A stretch of 64,000 nt of DNA, from assembly GCA_013122435.1 (NCBI GenBank), contig WYDT01000028.1, positions 22,347 through 86,346 of the forward strand. The letters run 5' to 3'. A model generated the notes under the pieces. The model was not told the DNA's origin. It ran no database searches and saw only the letters and a list, made by a program, of their open reading frames with translations. Made by a program: the position numbers and the translations under genes. Shown here piece after piece: positions 30,963-38,216 of the stretch (the stretch's first letter is position 1; the number at the start of each line of letters is the position of its first letter). Origin of the DNA: Chloroflexi bacterium AL-N1. Lineage in GTDB: Bacteria > Chloroflexota > Chloroflexia > Chloroflexales > Roseiflexaceae.

Positions 30963-31637
30963 TTAAGCCCCAAGCAGCCCAAAAAACTCGAAATAACTCA
31001 GACTATCCATCAGTAAAAAGAACCCGATCAATCCTATAACCCATAGGAATGTTTCACGTGCCTCGTTGTCTACCTTTTCACGATAACGTGCAAAGCGTTG
31101 TTCAAGATGATCCCCCAGTACACAATAGAGAAATAGTAAGACCAGTGGTGGTGTTACAAAAATAACATTATATACCACAAGAATAAGGAGCCATTGTATA
31201 ATTGAGAGATTTGCATTAGTGAGTAATCCAAGGGCCCCAATATAGGGTAGAGCTGTAGAGAATTCGACTATTGTGACAGTGATACCGAGTAGAAAAATGA
31301 CCATCAGGCTTGGTGATTCTGGCAAGTGAGTTGTGCGTGAATCTGCTTTATTGGGTGCGATAAAGCTATAGATAAGCATAAACGCACCTAACATACCTTG
31401 AATTGCATATGCAATAGGGCTATAAAGCAAATCACCGACTAAGTCGGCTACTATGTCCAATCCCAACATCACGACAATACCAATGCTCAGGTAGGCCGTA
31501 AATATGGCTGTGATGTATGTAATGACCTTAACCTTAGACCTCTTTTGTGTTAGTAACAATAGGGTTATGACGAGGGCTGAAGGATTGAGGCTGTCAAGCA
31601 GCGCAATGCCTAAAACTAGCACCAGTAATTCAATCAT
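30963..31637 (-). CDS. GAP/Sap-family (LysE-like) membrane protein
   Basis: A 224-residue polytopic protein with six predicted helices and the N-terminal LLDSLNPSALVITLLLL, similar to the GAP family (Sap, DUF2910) in the LysE superfamily. Members are tied to export of glycopeptidolipids or sulfolipids in mycobacteria. The start is ATG at 31635-31637, inside the end of the upstream MerR gene, with which it overlaps by 8 bases. So the regulator and transporter are translationally coupled. The substrate is unknown, but a MerR/TipA-like regulator suggests induction by a drug or a lipid-like compound. Confidence 0.75.
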   Translation of the reverse strand: MIELLVLVLGIALLDSLNPSALVITLLLLTQKRSKVKVITYITAIFTAYLSIGIVVMLGLDIVADLVGDLLYSPIAYAIQGMLGAFMLIYSFIAPNKADSRTTHLPESPSLMVIFLLGITVTIVEFSTALPYIGALGLLTNANLSIIQWLLILVVYNVIFVTPPLVLLFLYCVLGDHLEQRFARYREKVDNEARETFLWVIGLIGFFLLMDSLSYFEFFGLLGA

Positions 31638-32412
31638 CAATGTGCTCCTCTTTTCCTGCCCCGTGCGTGTAATGCCAATCGATAATCTGATCGATATAGT
31701 CCATCAATGCCGTATCCATGCCATACACCTTGTTTGGTTGTCCTGGATCGGGTCGTATAAGACTCCAGTATTTCTGAACAAGTTCTTCATTTCCCTGAAA
31801 AAAGTCTCTGGCACAATCGATGATACGGACGGCGATATCCTGTATAACAGATGAGTCAGGTGGCAGGTGCATATGTTCCCGTACTTCACGTATCAATTGG
31901 ACCCACCGTCTGGTACGTGGATCTTGAGTGTCCATGCGGGGCAGGTTTTTCAGGATTGCAATTTCATTCTTATGAAAAGTACTTTGCAGAAAGCTGTGTT
32001 GTTGTTGTTCATTCGCCGGGTGTATGGATTGAACAAACAGAAGGATATCTTCTAATTGAATAGTTCCATGCATTGTAATCGCGTGGAACGTTGTCTGTAA
32101 GATTTTTTCAAGAGCCTGAAACCGTTGTTGTTCTTGCCGCACCATGTCAATCTGTTTTTGAATAGCAGTACTCCAGTGTGCTTCATTGAGACAATCCTTA
32201 TCGTGCGCTACTATTGCTTTTATTTTGGTCAGGGAAAAACCAAGCTCTTTCAGTACAAGGATATGATGTAGTTTTACAATGGCATCTGCAGAGTAATATC
32301 GATAGCCTGACTCGCCAATTTTCGAGGGTGTGAGTAATCCGAGTTCATGGTAGTGGCGTAGGGTACGTGGTGTCACATTGGTGGCTTTTGATAATTGACC
32401 AATTGTGTACAT
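31630..32412 (-). CDS. MerR-family regulator, TipA-like
   Basis: A 260-residue regulator. The N-terminal MerR winged helix reads YTIGQLSKATNVTPRTLRHY and HELGLLTPSKIGESGYRYYS, followed by the dimerisation coiled coil. The C-terminal 150 residues are a helical domain in the position of the TipAS drug-binding domain. CTGGAGGACTTCT precedes the ATG at 32410-32412. The predicted promoter upstream has an overlong 19-20 base spacer, as expected for MerR targets. It is coupled to the GAP-family gene downstream, so it likely activates itself and that transporter. Confidence 0.9.
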   Translation of the reverse strand: MYTIGQLSKATNVTPRTLRHYHELGLLTPSKIGESGYRYYSADAIVKLHHILVLKELGFSLTKIKAIVAHDKDCLNEAHWSTAIQKQIDMVRQEQQRFQALEKILQTTFHAITMHGTIQLEDILLFVQSIHPANEQQQHSFLQSTFHKNEIAILKNLPRMDTQDPRTRRWVQLIREVREHMHLPPDSSVIQDIAVRIIDCARDFFQGNEELVQKYWSLIRPDPGQPNKVYGMDTALMDYIDQIIDWHYTHGAGKEEHIDD

Positions 32413-32444
32413 AGAAGTCCTCCAGAAAAGGTACAATGGCATGC

Positions 32445-32476
32445 AGTATAAATCTTCTCGTACACGTAAGAGTCAA
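32445..32476 (-). promoter_or_regulatory. MerR-type promoter with long spacer
   Basis: On the minus strand TTGACT (32471-32476), then TATACT (32445-32450) after 20 bases, or TTATAC after 19. A 19-20 base spacer is the hallmark of MerR-activated promoters. It lies 33 bases before the merR start. Confidence 0.6.
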
Positions 32477-32541
32477 GAGCTATATTCGTTGAGTTTTTAT
32501 ACTGGAAGGGTATGAAGTCTGTGCAAATATGCGACAGGCTA

Positions 32542-32586
32542 TTGACAAATGCTGGACAATACATTATAATTGCTAACAAATATTAG
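32542..32586 (+). promoter_or_regulatory. Consensus sigma70 promoter with TetR-type operator
   Basis: TTGACA at 32542-32547, a 17-base spacer and TATAAT at 32565-32570, a perfect consensus. The dyad CTAACAAATATTAG at 32573-32586 directly follows. The same dyad with one base changed, CTAACAAATTTTAG, is at 33263-33276 after the TetR gene. Confidence 0.85.
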
Positions 32587-32614
32587 TTTGTGTTTCGATT
32601 GAGCAGAATTACTT

Positions 32615-33208
32615 ATGTCAGAACACTCATCAAGTCCAGCTCGTGAACGTGTGCTCCAGGCTGCTGAGGGGCTTTTTAGTGAGCGTGGATACAATTCAGT
32701 CACATTACGTGATATTGCTGATGTATTAGGCATGCGTCAGGCATCGCTCTACAATCACGCACCCGGTGGCAAAGAACAGCTCTTTGTCGAAGTTACCGAG
32801 CGTGGCCTGAATCGCCATCGGCGTGGTATTGAGGAGGCTATTGCTACAGTGCCACCAAACCTGCGTGCTCAATTACGTGCAGTTGCTCGTTGGCTGGTTT
32901 CACAACCACCATTGGATCTTGCTCGTATGTCACGCTCAGACATGCCTGCTATCGATCCGGTCCACGCCCAGAAATTGGCGCGACACGCGTATGCGTCATT
33001 GCTCCAACCAGTTGAAAATCTTATTCAGCAAGCGTATGAGCGTGGTGAAACTCGTATGGTCAACACCAAATTATTCGCAGGGATGTTTCTTACAGCTATT
33101 GGTGCTACATATGATGGAAACCAGTACAGTCAGCTTCCGGTAGAAGTTCTGGCAGACGATACGATTGATATCTTGCTTGATGGTGTTTATCGTCAGAGTC
33201 CCATCTAA
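32615..33208 (+). CDS. TetR-family repressor (paralog 2)
   Basis: A 197-residue regulator with the TetR helix-turn-helix at about residues 9-55 (RERVLQAAEGLFSERGYNSV, LRDIADVLGMRQASLYNHAPGGK). It is a clear paralog of the TetR at 7580, down to WLVSQPPLDLARMSRSDMPAI in the ligand domain. The gene is preceded by a consensus promoter overlapping one operator and followed by a second operator in front of the HlyD-MacB operon. Self-repression and repression of the efflux operon are thus strongly suggested. The shorter operator spacing (CTAA-6-TTAG against CTAR-10-TTAG for paralog 1) would keep the two regulons separate. Confidence 0.93.
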   Translation: MSEHSSSPARERVLQAAEGLFSERGYNSVTLRDIADVLGMRQASLYNHAPGGKEQLFVEVTERGLNRHRRGIEEAIATVPPNLRAQLRAVARWLVSQPPLDLARMSRSDMPAIDPVHAQKLARHAYASLLQPVENLIQQAYERGETRMVNTKLFAGMFLTAIGATYDGNQYSQLPVEVLADDTIDILLDGVYRQSPI

Positions 33209-33248
33209 ATACTATTAATATGTTCTTTGGTGTTCTTTATTTGTATAT

Positions 33249-33276
33249 TATAACTTGAAAAACTAACAAATTTTAG
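33249..33276 (+). promoter_or_regulatory. Promoter element and TetR-type operator before the efflux operon
   Basis: TATAAC at 33249-33254 as a likely -10, followed by the dyad CTAACAAATTTTAG at 33263-33276, which matches the operator upstream of the TetR gene at 13 of 14 bases. The -35 is poor. Confidence 0.7.
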
Positions 33277-33306
33277 TTCGTATGTTTTGCAACAAGGAGT
33301 AACACG

Positions 33307-35097
33307 TTGACAACGGCATCACCACCGCAATCAAAACTTCCTAAATTTCAAATGCCGCCGCGCTGGCTTACTGTCACTGTCGCCGCGCTGCTTATTATTG
33401 CTGTTATGGCAACATTGCTTAATCAGGGTACATTCTTCCAGACAAGTGATCCTTTACAGGGCAACACTATCGTTGCTGTTGAACAGGGCCCACTGGTTGT
33501 GCGTATCAACGCAACTGGCGAGATCGAGCCGCGTGTGACAGCGAATCTCTCGTTTAATCGTACTATCGGTCAGGTGAAGGACGTATTGGTAACTGAAGGT
33601 GATCGTGTTGAGGCGGGAGACACACTGGTCACACTGCAGACGCGCCAGCTTCAAGCCGATGTTTCTGCTGCACAGGCGTCTCTGGCTGAAGCACAGGCCG
33701 ATCTCCAGGCCCTGCAAGACGGTGCGACGCCTGAGGAGATTGCGGCAGCCCGTGCTCAGATTACCTCAGCCCAGGGAAGCCTTACGCAGACACAGGGGAG
33801 TGTTACCGCTGCTGATATTAATTCGGCACAGGCATCAATCACGGAAGCACGCATACGTATTGCGGAGCTTGAGGCTGGTGCGGAACGCGCTGAGATTGTG
33901 CGTGCCGAGACCGAACTGGCGCAAGCAAAAGCCGCATTAGATCGACAACGCTCGACACTCGCGACTGATAAAGAACAGGTGCGTCGAACGGTTGATCAGC
34001 GTGCCAATGAGCTACGCGATGCACAAACCGCCTACAGTACCGCCTTCTGGGATCGTGAATTTGTCGATGATAACGGGCAAGATCCTCGTATCGTGGCTGA
34101 TATTGGTTTGACCGATGCCCAGAAGCAGGATTTTTCTACTGCTTTTGAGCAAGCCACGCTTGATCTGGAGAATGCCGAAATAGCGTTAGCACAGGCCCAG
34201 GCAGACTATGAAAACGCCAAGAATCTGGAAGTGACTGGCCTGGCTGATGCTGAGGCACGCATACGTTCGGCTCAGGCTGATCTTGATGAACTGTTCGCTG
34301 GTGCTGATGCAGACGAGCTAGCGGCGGCCCGTGCTCAACTTGCTCAGGCTGAGGCCGATCTTGCGAGTTTGCAGGGTAGTGAGCGACAGGGTGCTATCGT
34401 ATCACAGCAAGGCAATGTTGCTAATGCTCAGGCGCAACTCGACCAACTGCTGGCTGACCCAACGCAGAGTGAACTGGCTCGATCTGAGGCGCGTGTGGCA
34501 CAAGCAGAAGCCCAGCTTGTACGGGCCGAAGCCGATCTTGATGATGCAACGCTGCGTGCACCATTCGCTGGTGTGGTTGGGCGCATCGATGTCGCTCCCG
34601 GTGAAACGCTTGGTCAGGACTCAATTATTACACTGCTTGATGTTGAACGCTATCAGGTCATCTTGAATGTCGATGAGGTTGATGTTGCTCGTGTTGCCAC
34701 TGGCCAGCCTGTCGAAGTGTTGATTGATGCGCTTGGTGCACCAACACTTGAGGGGACAGTACGCAATATTACGCCGCTGGCCTCAGACGATCAGGCCGTG
34801 ACAGCGTATGAAGTTACAGTTGAGATTGACCCCGCCAATCAGCCGGTTAAACCAGGTATGACGGCCAGTGCCACAATTGAGGTTGCCCGTCAGGACAATG
34901 CTCTCAGTGTTCCGGTGCAGGCCATCTTTACCGAAGAAGGTGAAACCGTGGTCCGTGTGGTGACCAATGCCGATGGTGATGCGCCACAGATTACTATCCA
35001 ACCTGTGAAGACCGGCTTGCGTGCGGGAGATTACCAACAAATTCTTGATGGTTTAGATGAGGGGCAGCAAGTGCTCATTACATCAGATGATGTGTAA
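33307..35097 (+). CDS. HlyD/MacA-type membrane fusion (adaptor) protein
   Basis: A 596-residue adaptor of an ABC efflux pump. A membrane helix lies at about residues 20-40. It is followed by the first half of the barrel-sandwich (VKDVLVTEGDRVEAGDTLVTL), a very long Ala/Gln/Glu-rich coiled coil at about 115-420, then the second half (ATLRAPFAGVVGRIDVAPGE in the split form DDATLRAPFAG and VGRIDVAPGETL) and a beta-barrel domain. The start is TTG at 33307 with AAGGAG 7 bases upstream; there is no ATG nearby. The coiled coil, about 300 residues, is longer than in typical MacA and may match a thick envelope. First gene of an operon with the ATPase, TspO-like protein and permease. Confidence 0.92.
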   Translation: MTTASPPQSKLPKFQMPPRWLTVTVAALLIIAVMATLLNQGTFFQTSDPLQGNTIVAVEQGPLVVRINATGEIEPRVTANLSFNRTIGQVKDVLVTEGDRVEAGDTLVTLQTRQLQADVSAAQASLAEAQADLQALQDGATPEEIAAARAQITSAQGSLTQTQGSVTAADINSAQASITEARIRIAELEAGAERAEIVRAETELAQAKAALDRQRSTLATDKEQVRRTVDQRANELRDAQTAYSTAFWDREFVDDNGQDPRIVADIGLTDAQKQDFSTAFEQATLDLENAEIALAQAQADYENAKNLEVTGLADAEARIRSAQADLDELFAGADADELAAARAQLAQAEADLASLQGSERQGAIVSQQGNVANAQAQLDQLLADPTQSELARSEARVAQAEAQLVRAEADLDDATLRAPFAGVVGRIDVAPGETLGQDSIITLLDVERYQVILNVDEVDVARVATGQPVEVLIDALGAPTLEGTVRNITPLASDDQAVTAYEVTVEIDPANQPVKPGMTASATIEVARQDNALSVPVQAIFTEEGETVVRVVTNADGDAPQITIQPVKTGLRAGDYQQILDGLDEGQQVLITSDDV

Positions 35098-35188
35098 GAC
35101 GGTGAAAAGCCGTACGAGTTATATCAATCTCATTGTTCTTGTCATTCGTATTCATACACTACATTAAATTGACAATACAGAGGACTCC

Positions 35189-35968
35189 ATGACCACAGAT
35201 TATATTACCGAGAGTGTTGTACGTATTGAAGATGTCATTAAAGATTTTGAGGGAAATGGTTCTGATGTGCCGTTCCGGGCGCTCGATCATGTTTCGTTTG
35301 AGATTCAGCGAGGGGAGATGGTTGCCATTATGGGTCCTTCGGGCAGTGGCAAAAGTACAATGATGAACATCATTGGGTTGCTCGATGTGCCGACCAGTGG
35401 GCGTTACTGGCTTGATGGTGAGGATGTGAGCAATCTGGATCGCAAGCAACAGGCGCATGTACGTAACGATAAGCTGGGGTTCGTTTTCCAGAATTTTAAT
35501 TTGTTGCCGCGTCTTTCTGCACTAAAAAATGTGGAACTCCCACTGGTGTATGGGCGTATCAGTGCGGCTGAACGCACCGAGCGCGCCCGTGCGGCACTCA
35601 CCGCAGTCGGGTTGGAGTCAAAACTGAATAACCGTCCCAATGAGCTTTCTGGTGGTCAGAAGCAGCGGGTGGCGATCGCCCGTGCGCTTGTGGGCAATCC
35701 CAGTATGCTACTGGCCGATGAACCAACCGGGGCACTTGATACTCGTACGGGTAGTGAGGTGCTTGAGTTATTCCGTGAATTGAATCACGAACAGGGTATC
35801 ACACTGGTGGTGATTACGCATGATGCTGAGGTAGGACGACAGATGGATCGTGTGATTGGTCTTCGTGATGGGCAACTTGCTGACAACATTCTAGAGTCAT
35901 ACTACGGTGTAGCGCTTGAACCATCCATTACTAAGGTACCAGAGATGGTCGAAATAGCGCGTGATTAA
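35189..35968 (+). CDS. MacB/LolD-type ABC transporter ATPase
   Basis: A 259-residue ATP-binding subunit. Walker A is GPSGSGKST, the Q-loop is FVFQNFNLLPRLSAL, the signature is LSGGQKQRVAIARAL, Walker B is LLADEPTGALD and the H-loop VVITHD. The C-terminal 30 residues extend past the usual end. The pattern puts it in the MacB/FtsE/LolD group that couples to four-helix FtsX-like permeases. It stands between the adaptor and permease genes of the TetR2 operon. The substrate is not evident. Confidence 0.95.
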   Translation: MTTDYITESVVRIEDVIKDFEGNGSDVPFRALDHVSFEIQRGEMVAIMGPSGSGKSTMMNIIGLLDVPTSGRYWLDGEDVSNLDRKQQAHVRNDKLGFVFQNFNLLPRLSALKNVELPLVYGRISAAERTERARAALTAVGLESKLNNRPNELSGGQKQRVAIARALVGNPSMLLADEPTGALDTRTGSEVLELFRELNHEQGITLVVITHDAEVGRQMDRVIGLRDGQLADNILESYYGVALEPSITKVPEMVEIARD

Positions 35969-36003
35969 TAGGCTGTAGTTGAAGCAAAAGGAGCACCAAA
36001 ACC

Positions 36004-36774
36004 ATGAATACAACGGCACGGCAGATCCTGAATATTATCGCACTTGTCTTGGTCATTGCGGTCAATGCACTGGCAAACATGCTGCCGCTCAATGGTGTTA
36101 CGACCGGAGAGTTGTCGGATCGCTATCCAATTTTGACAGTTCCGGCAGGGTATGCATTTAGTATCTGGAGTTTAATCTATACATCATTGATTGGTTTTGT
36201 AATCTATCAGGCATTGCCAGCCCAACGTGACAATCCGCGTATTCGTAGCGCTGATCCGTTTTTTCTCTTGAGTTGTGTGGCAAATATTGGATGGATGTTT
36301 ACCTGGCACTATCAGATACTCTGGTTGAATATTCTTATGATGGTTGGCATTCTAATCAATCTCATTTTTATTCTGCTGCGACTTGGTATGGGTAGTATAG
36401 CAGTATCCAGGGCAGAGTATTGGTTGGTGCGATTTCCCTTTAGTGTGTATACAGGGTGGATCACGGTGGCCACCATCGTGAATATGACCGTCATCCTGTA
36501 TGCAGCGAACTGGGGTGGCTGGGGTGTTCCGGCGGCTGTTTGGGCTGCATTGTTGCTGGTCATTGGTGCGGCGATTGGTCTGTTTGTCGGTTTTCGTCTC
36601 AATGCTCCAGCGTATACGCTGGTCGTAGTGTGGGCCTATATCGCCATTGCGGTCGAGCATGCCGATGTTACATTGGTCGCTTCCATGGCAGGTGCTATGG
36701 CGGCAGTGGTTGCGCTGACTCTAATCGTGAATGCAGTACGTGGCCGTTTCGGGCAGCCGCGTCTGGCAACCTGA
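36004..36774 (+). CDS. TspO/MBR-like membrane protein inside the efflux operon
   Basis: A 256-residue polytopic protein with eight hydrophobic stretches. The N-terminal half shows the tryptophan-rich TspO/MBR pattern (PAGYAFSIWSLIYTSLIGFVIYQ, quoted in part: YAFSIWSLIYTSL), ANIGWMFTWHYQ and YTGWITVATIVNMT. It belongs to the longer branch of TspO-like proteins. It is placed between the ABC ATPase and the permease genes, 35 bases after the ATPase stop with AAAGGAGCACCAAAACC before the ATG. This suggests a ligand-sensing or accessory role in the pump. The other TetR regulon in the window also contains a TspO-like gene. Confidence 0.75.
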   Translation: MNTTARQILNIIALVLVIAVNALANMLPLNGVTTGELSDRYPILTVPAGYAFSIWSLIYTSLIGFVIYQALPAQRDNPRIRSADPFFLLSCVANIGWMFTWHYQILWLNILMMVGILINLIFILLRLGMGSIAVSRAEYWLVRFPFSVYTGWITVATIVNMTVILYAANWGGWGVPAAVWAALLLVIGAAIGLFVGFRLNAPAYTLVVVWAYIAIAVEHADVTLVASMAGAMAAVVALTLIVNAVRGRFGQPRLAT

Positions 36775-36817
36775 TTCTTTCTGATTACCATTCTTTATCT
36801 CCGTTTGGAGCACATAC

Positions 36818-38068
36818 ATGTTCAAAGAACAAATCGCCATGGCACTCGATAGCTTACGTGCCAACAAATTTCGCTCACTGCTCACGATGCTTGGTATCAT
36901 TATCGGTACGGGAACATTGGTCGCGGTCTTGTCGCTGGGGAATGCTGTCCAGAGTTCGGTGTTTGAGCAGTTCGTTGATCTGGGCACGCGGCGTATTGCG
37001 GTGCAACCGGGTGATCCTAATGCACTTGGTGCGCGTGACGTTCCTGGCTATGGCTTGCTCTCGATACACGACTACCGTGCCTTGGAAGGTATGGCGGCAG
37101 AGCATCCCGATCTCTTTCGTGCGATCACACCAGAGGTCATCCAGCCGTTAGATGTGCGTTTTGCAACAACGTCTGTTGGTGCATCGGTGGTAGGTATCAA
37201 TGAAACCTATAGTGACATTCAGACCGTGCCATTGGCCCACGGGCGTTTCCTGACGCCGTCTGACGAAGCAGATCGGGCACGGGTTGCGGTGATTGGTGGT
37301 ATCGTCGCTGCCGATCTGTTTGGCGATGATCCGGCAGCCCAGGAAGCGGCGATTGGCCAGTTTATCGAAATCAATGGTCAGCCCCTGGAGATTGTGGGGA
37401 TACTGGAAGAGCTTGGTGGGCCATTCTCCTCCGACACGCGGGTGCTTGTTCCAGTGAGTACGCTCAGATTGCGCGTTGTCAGTGGTCTCGATCTGCCTGG
37501 ACGTGGTCTGCAGATGAATAGCATTCTGCTTGGGCTTTCCAGTGAGCAGAATGTCGCTCAGGCCGAGACCCTGATCCGTGATACACTGCGGACAAACCGT
37601 GAGGTACCTGAAGGTGCCATCGACGATTTCGAGCTGGCGCTTCCTACCCAGGCGCTCGATGTATTGAGCGGTATCAATGGTGCGATTACGGGTTTTGTCG
37701 CACTGGTGGCTGGCATCAGTCTCGTGGTTGGTGGCATTGGCATTATGAACATTATGCTGGTTGCCGTGACCGAGCGTACCCGTGAGATTGGCGTGCGGAA
37801 AGCACTCGGTGCAACTGACGGTGATATTCTGGGACAGTTTGTGCTCGAAGCGCTGGCGGTCAGCCTGCTTGGTGGCCTGATCGGTGTCAGTGTTGCCATT
37901 GGTCTGGTGGTACTGGTTGGGACTGCTACCGGACTGGGTGCACCAATCGCGTGGGGGGCAGTAGGGGTTGCCCTTGTATTTGCCTCGGTTATTGGTCTTG
38001 GTTTTGGTGTGTACCCCGCCCGACGAGCGGCGTTGTTGTTGCCCGTGGAAGCGTTGCGGTATGAGTAG
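36818..38068 (+). CDS. MacB/FtsX-type ABC permease
   Basis: A 416-residue permease with the MacB topology. An N-terminal helix follows RANKFRSLLTMLGIIIG, then a large extracytoplasmic MacB_PCD domain at about residues 45-270, and three C-terminal helices with the FtsX motif GGIGIMNIMLVAVTERTREIG followed by VRKALGATDGDIL (both shortened family hallmarks). Together with the HlyD adaptor and ATPase it forms a tripartite-like export pump. The gene ends TAG-free with TAG-independent stop at 38066-38068, followed by a GC-rich hairpin. Regulation by the upstream TetR is inferred from operator position. Confidence 0.93.
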   Translation: MFKEQIAMALDSLRANKFRSLLTMLGIIIGTGTLVAVLSLGNAVQSSVFEQFVDLGTRRIAVQPGDPNALGARDVPGYGLLSIHDYRALEGMAAEHPDLFRAITPEVIQPLDVRFATTSVGASVVGINETYSDIQTVPLAHGRFLTPSDEADRARVAVIGGIVAADLFGDDPAAQEAAIGQFIEINGQPLEIVGILEELGGPFSSDTRVLVPVSTLRLRVVSGLDLPGRGLQMNSILLGLSSEQNVAQAETLIRDTLRTNREVPEGAIDDFELALPTQALDVLSGINGAITGFVALVAGISLVVGGIGIMNIMLVAVTERTREIGVRKALGATDGDILGQFVLEALAVSLLGGLIGVSVAIGLVVLVGTATGLGAPIAWGAVGVALVFASVIGLGFGVYPARRAALLLPVEALRYE

Positions 38069-38122
38069 CGATTGGGAGAGGCTAGTTGCTCTGTCAATGT
38101 TTGAGTCGATATTGTACGTTTG

Positions 38123-38168
38123 GGGCGGCCCTCTGTTAAAAGGGTTGGGCGGCCCCCTGTGGCCGCCC
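38123..38168 (+). terminator. GC-rich hairpin after the efflux operon
   Basis: GGGCGGCC at 38123-38130 and again at 38147-38154, and GGCCGCCC at 38161-38168. The second and third form a perfect 8-bp stem with a CCCTGT loop; the first copy can pair instead with the third. No U-tract follows. It separates two convergent operons. Confidence 0.6.
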
Positions 38169-38216
38169 TGATTAATTGGTAGTCGCCGGGGCAAGCCCGA
38201 CACCTTCAATTCGTTG

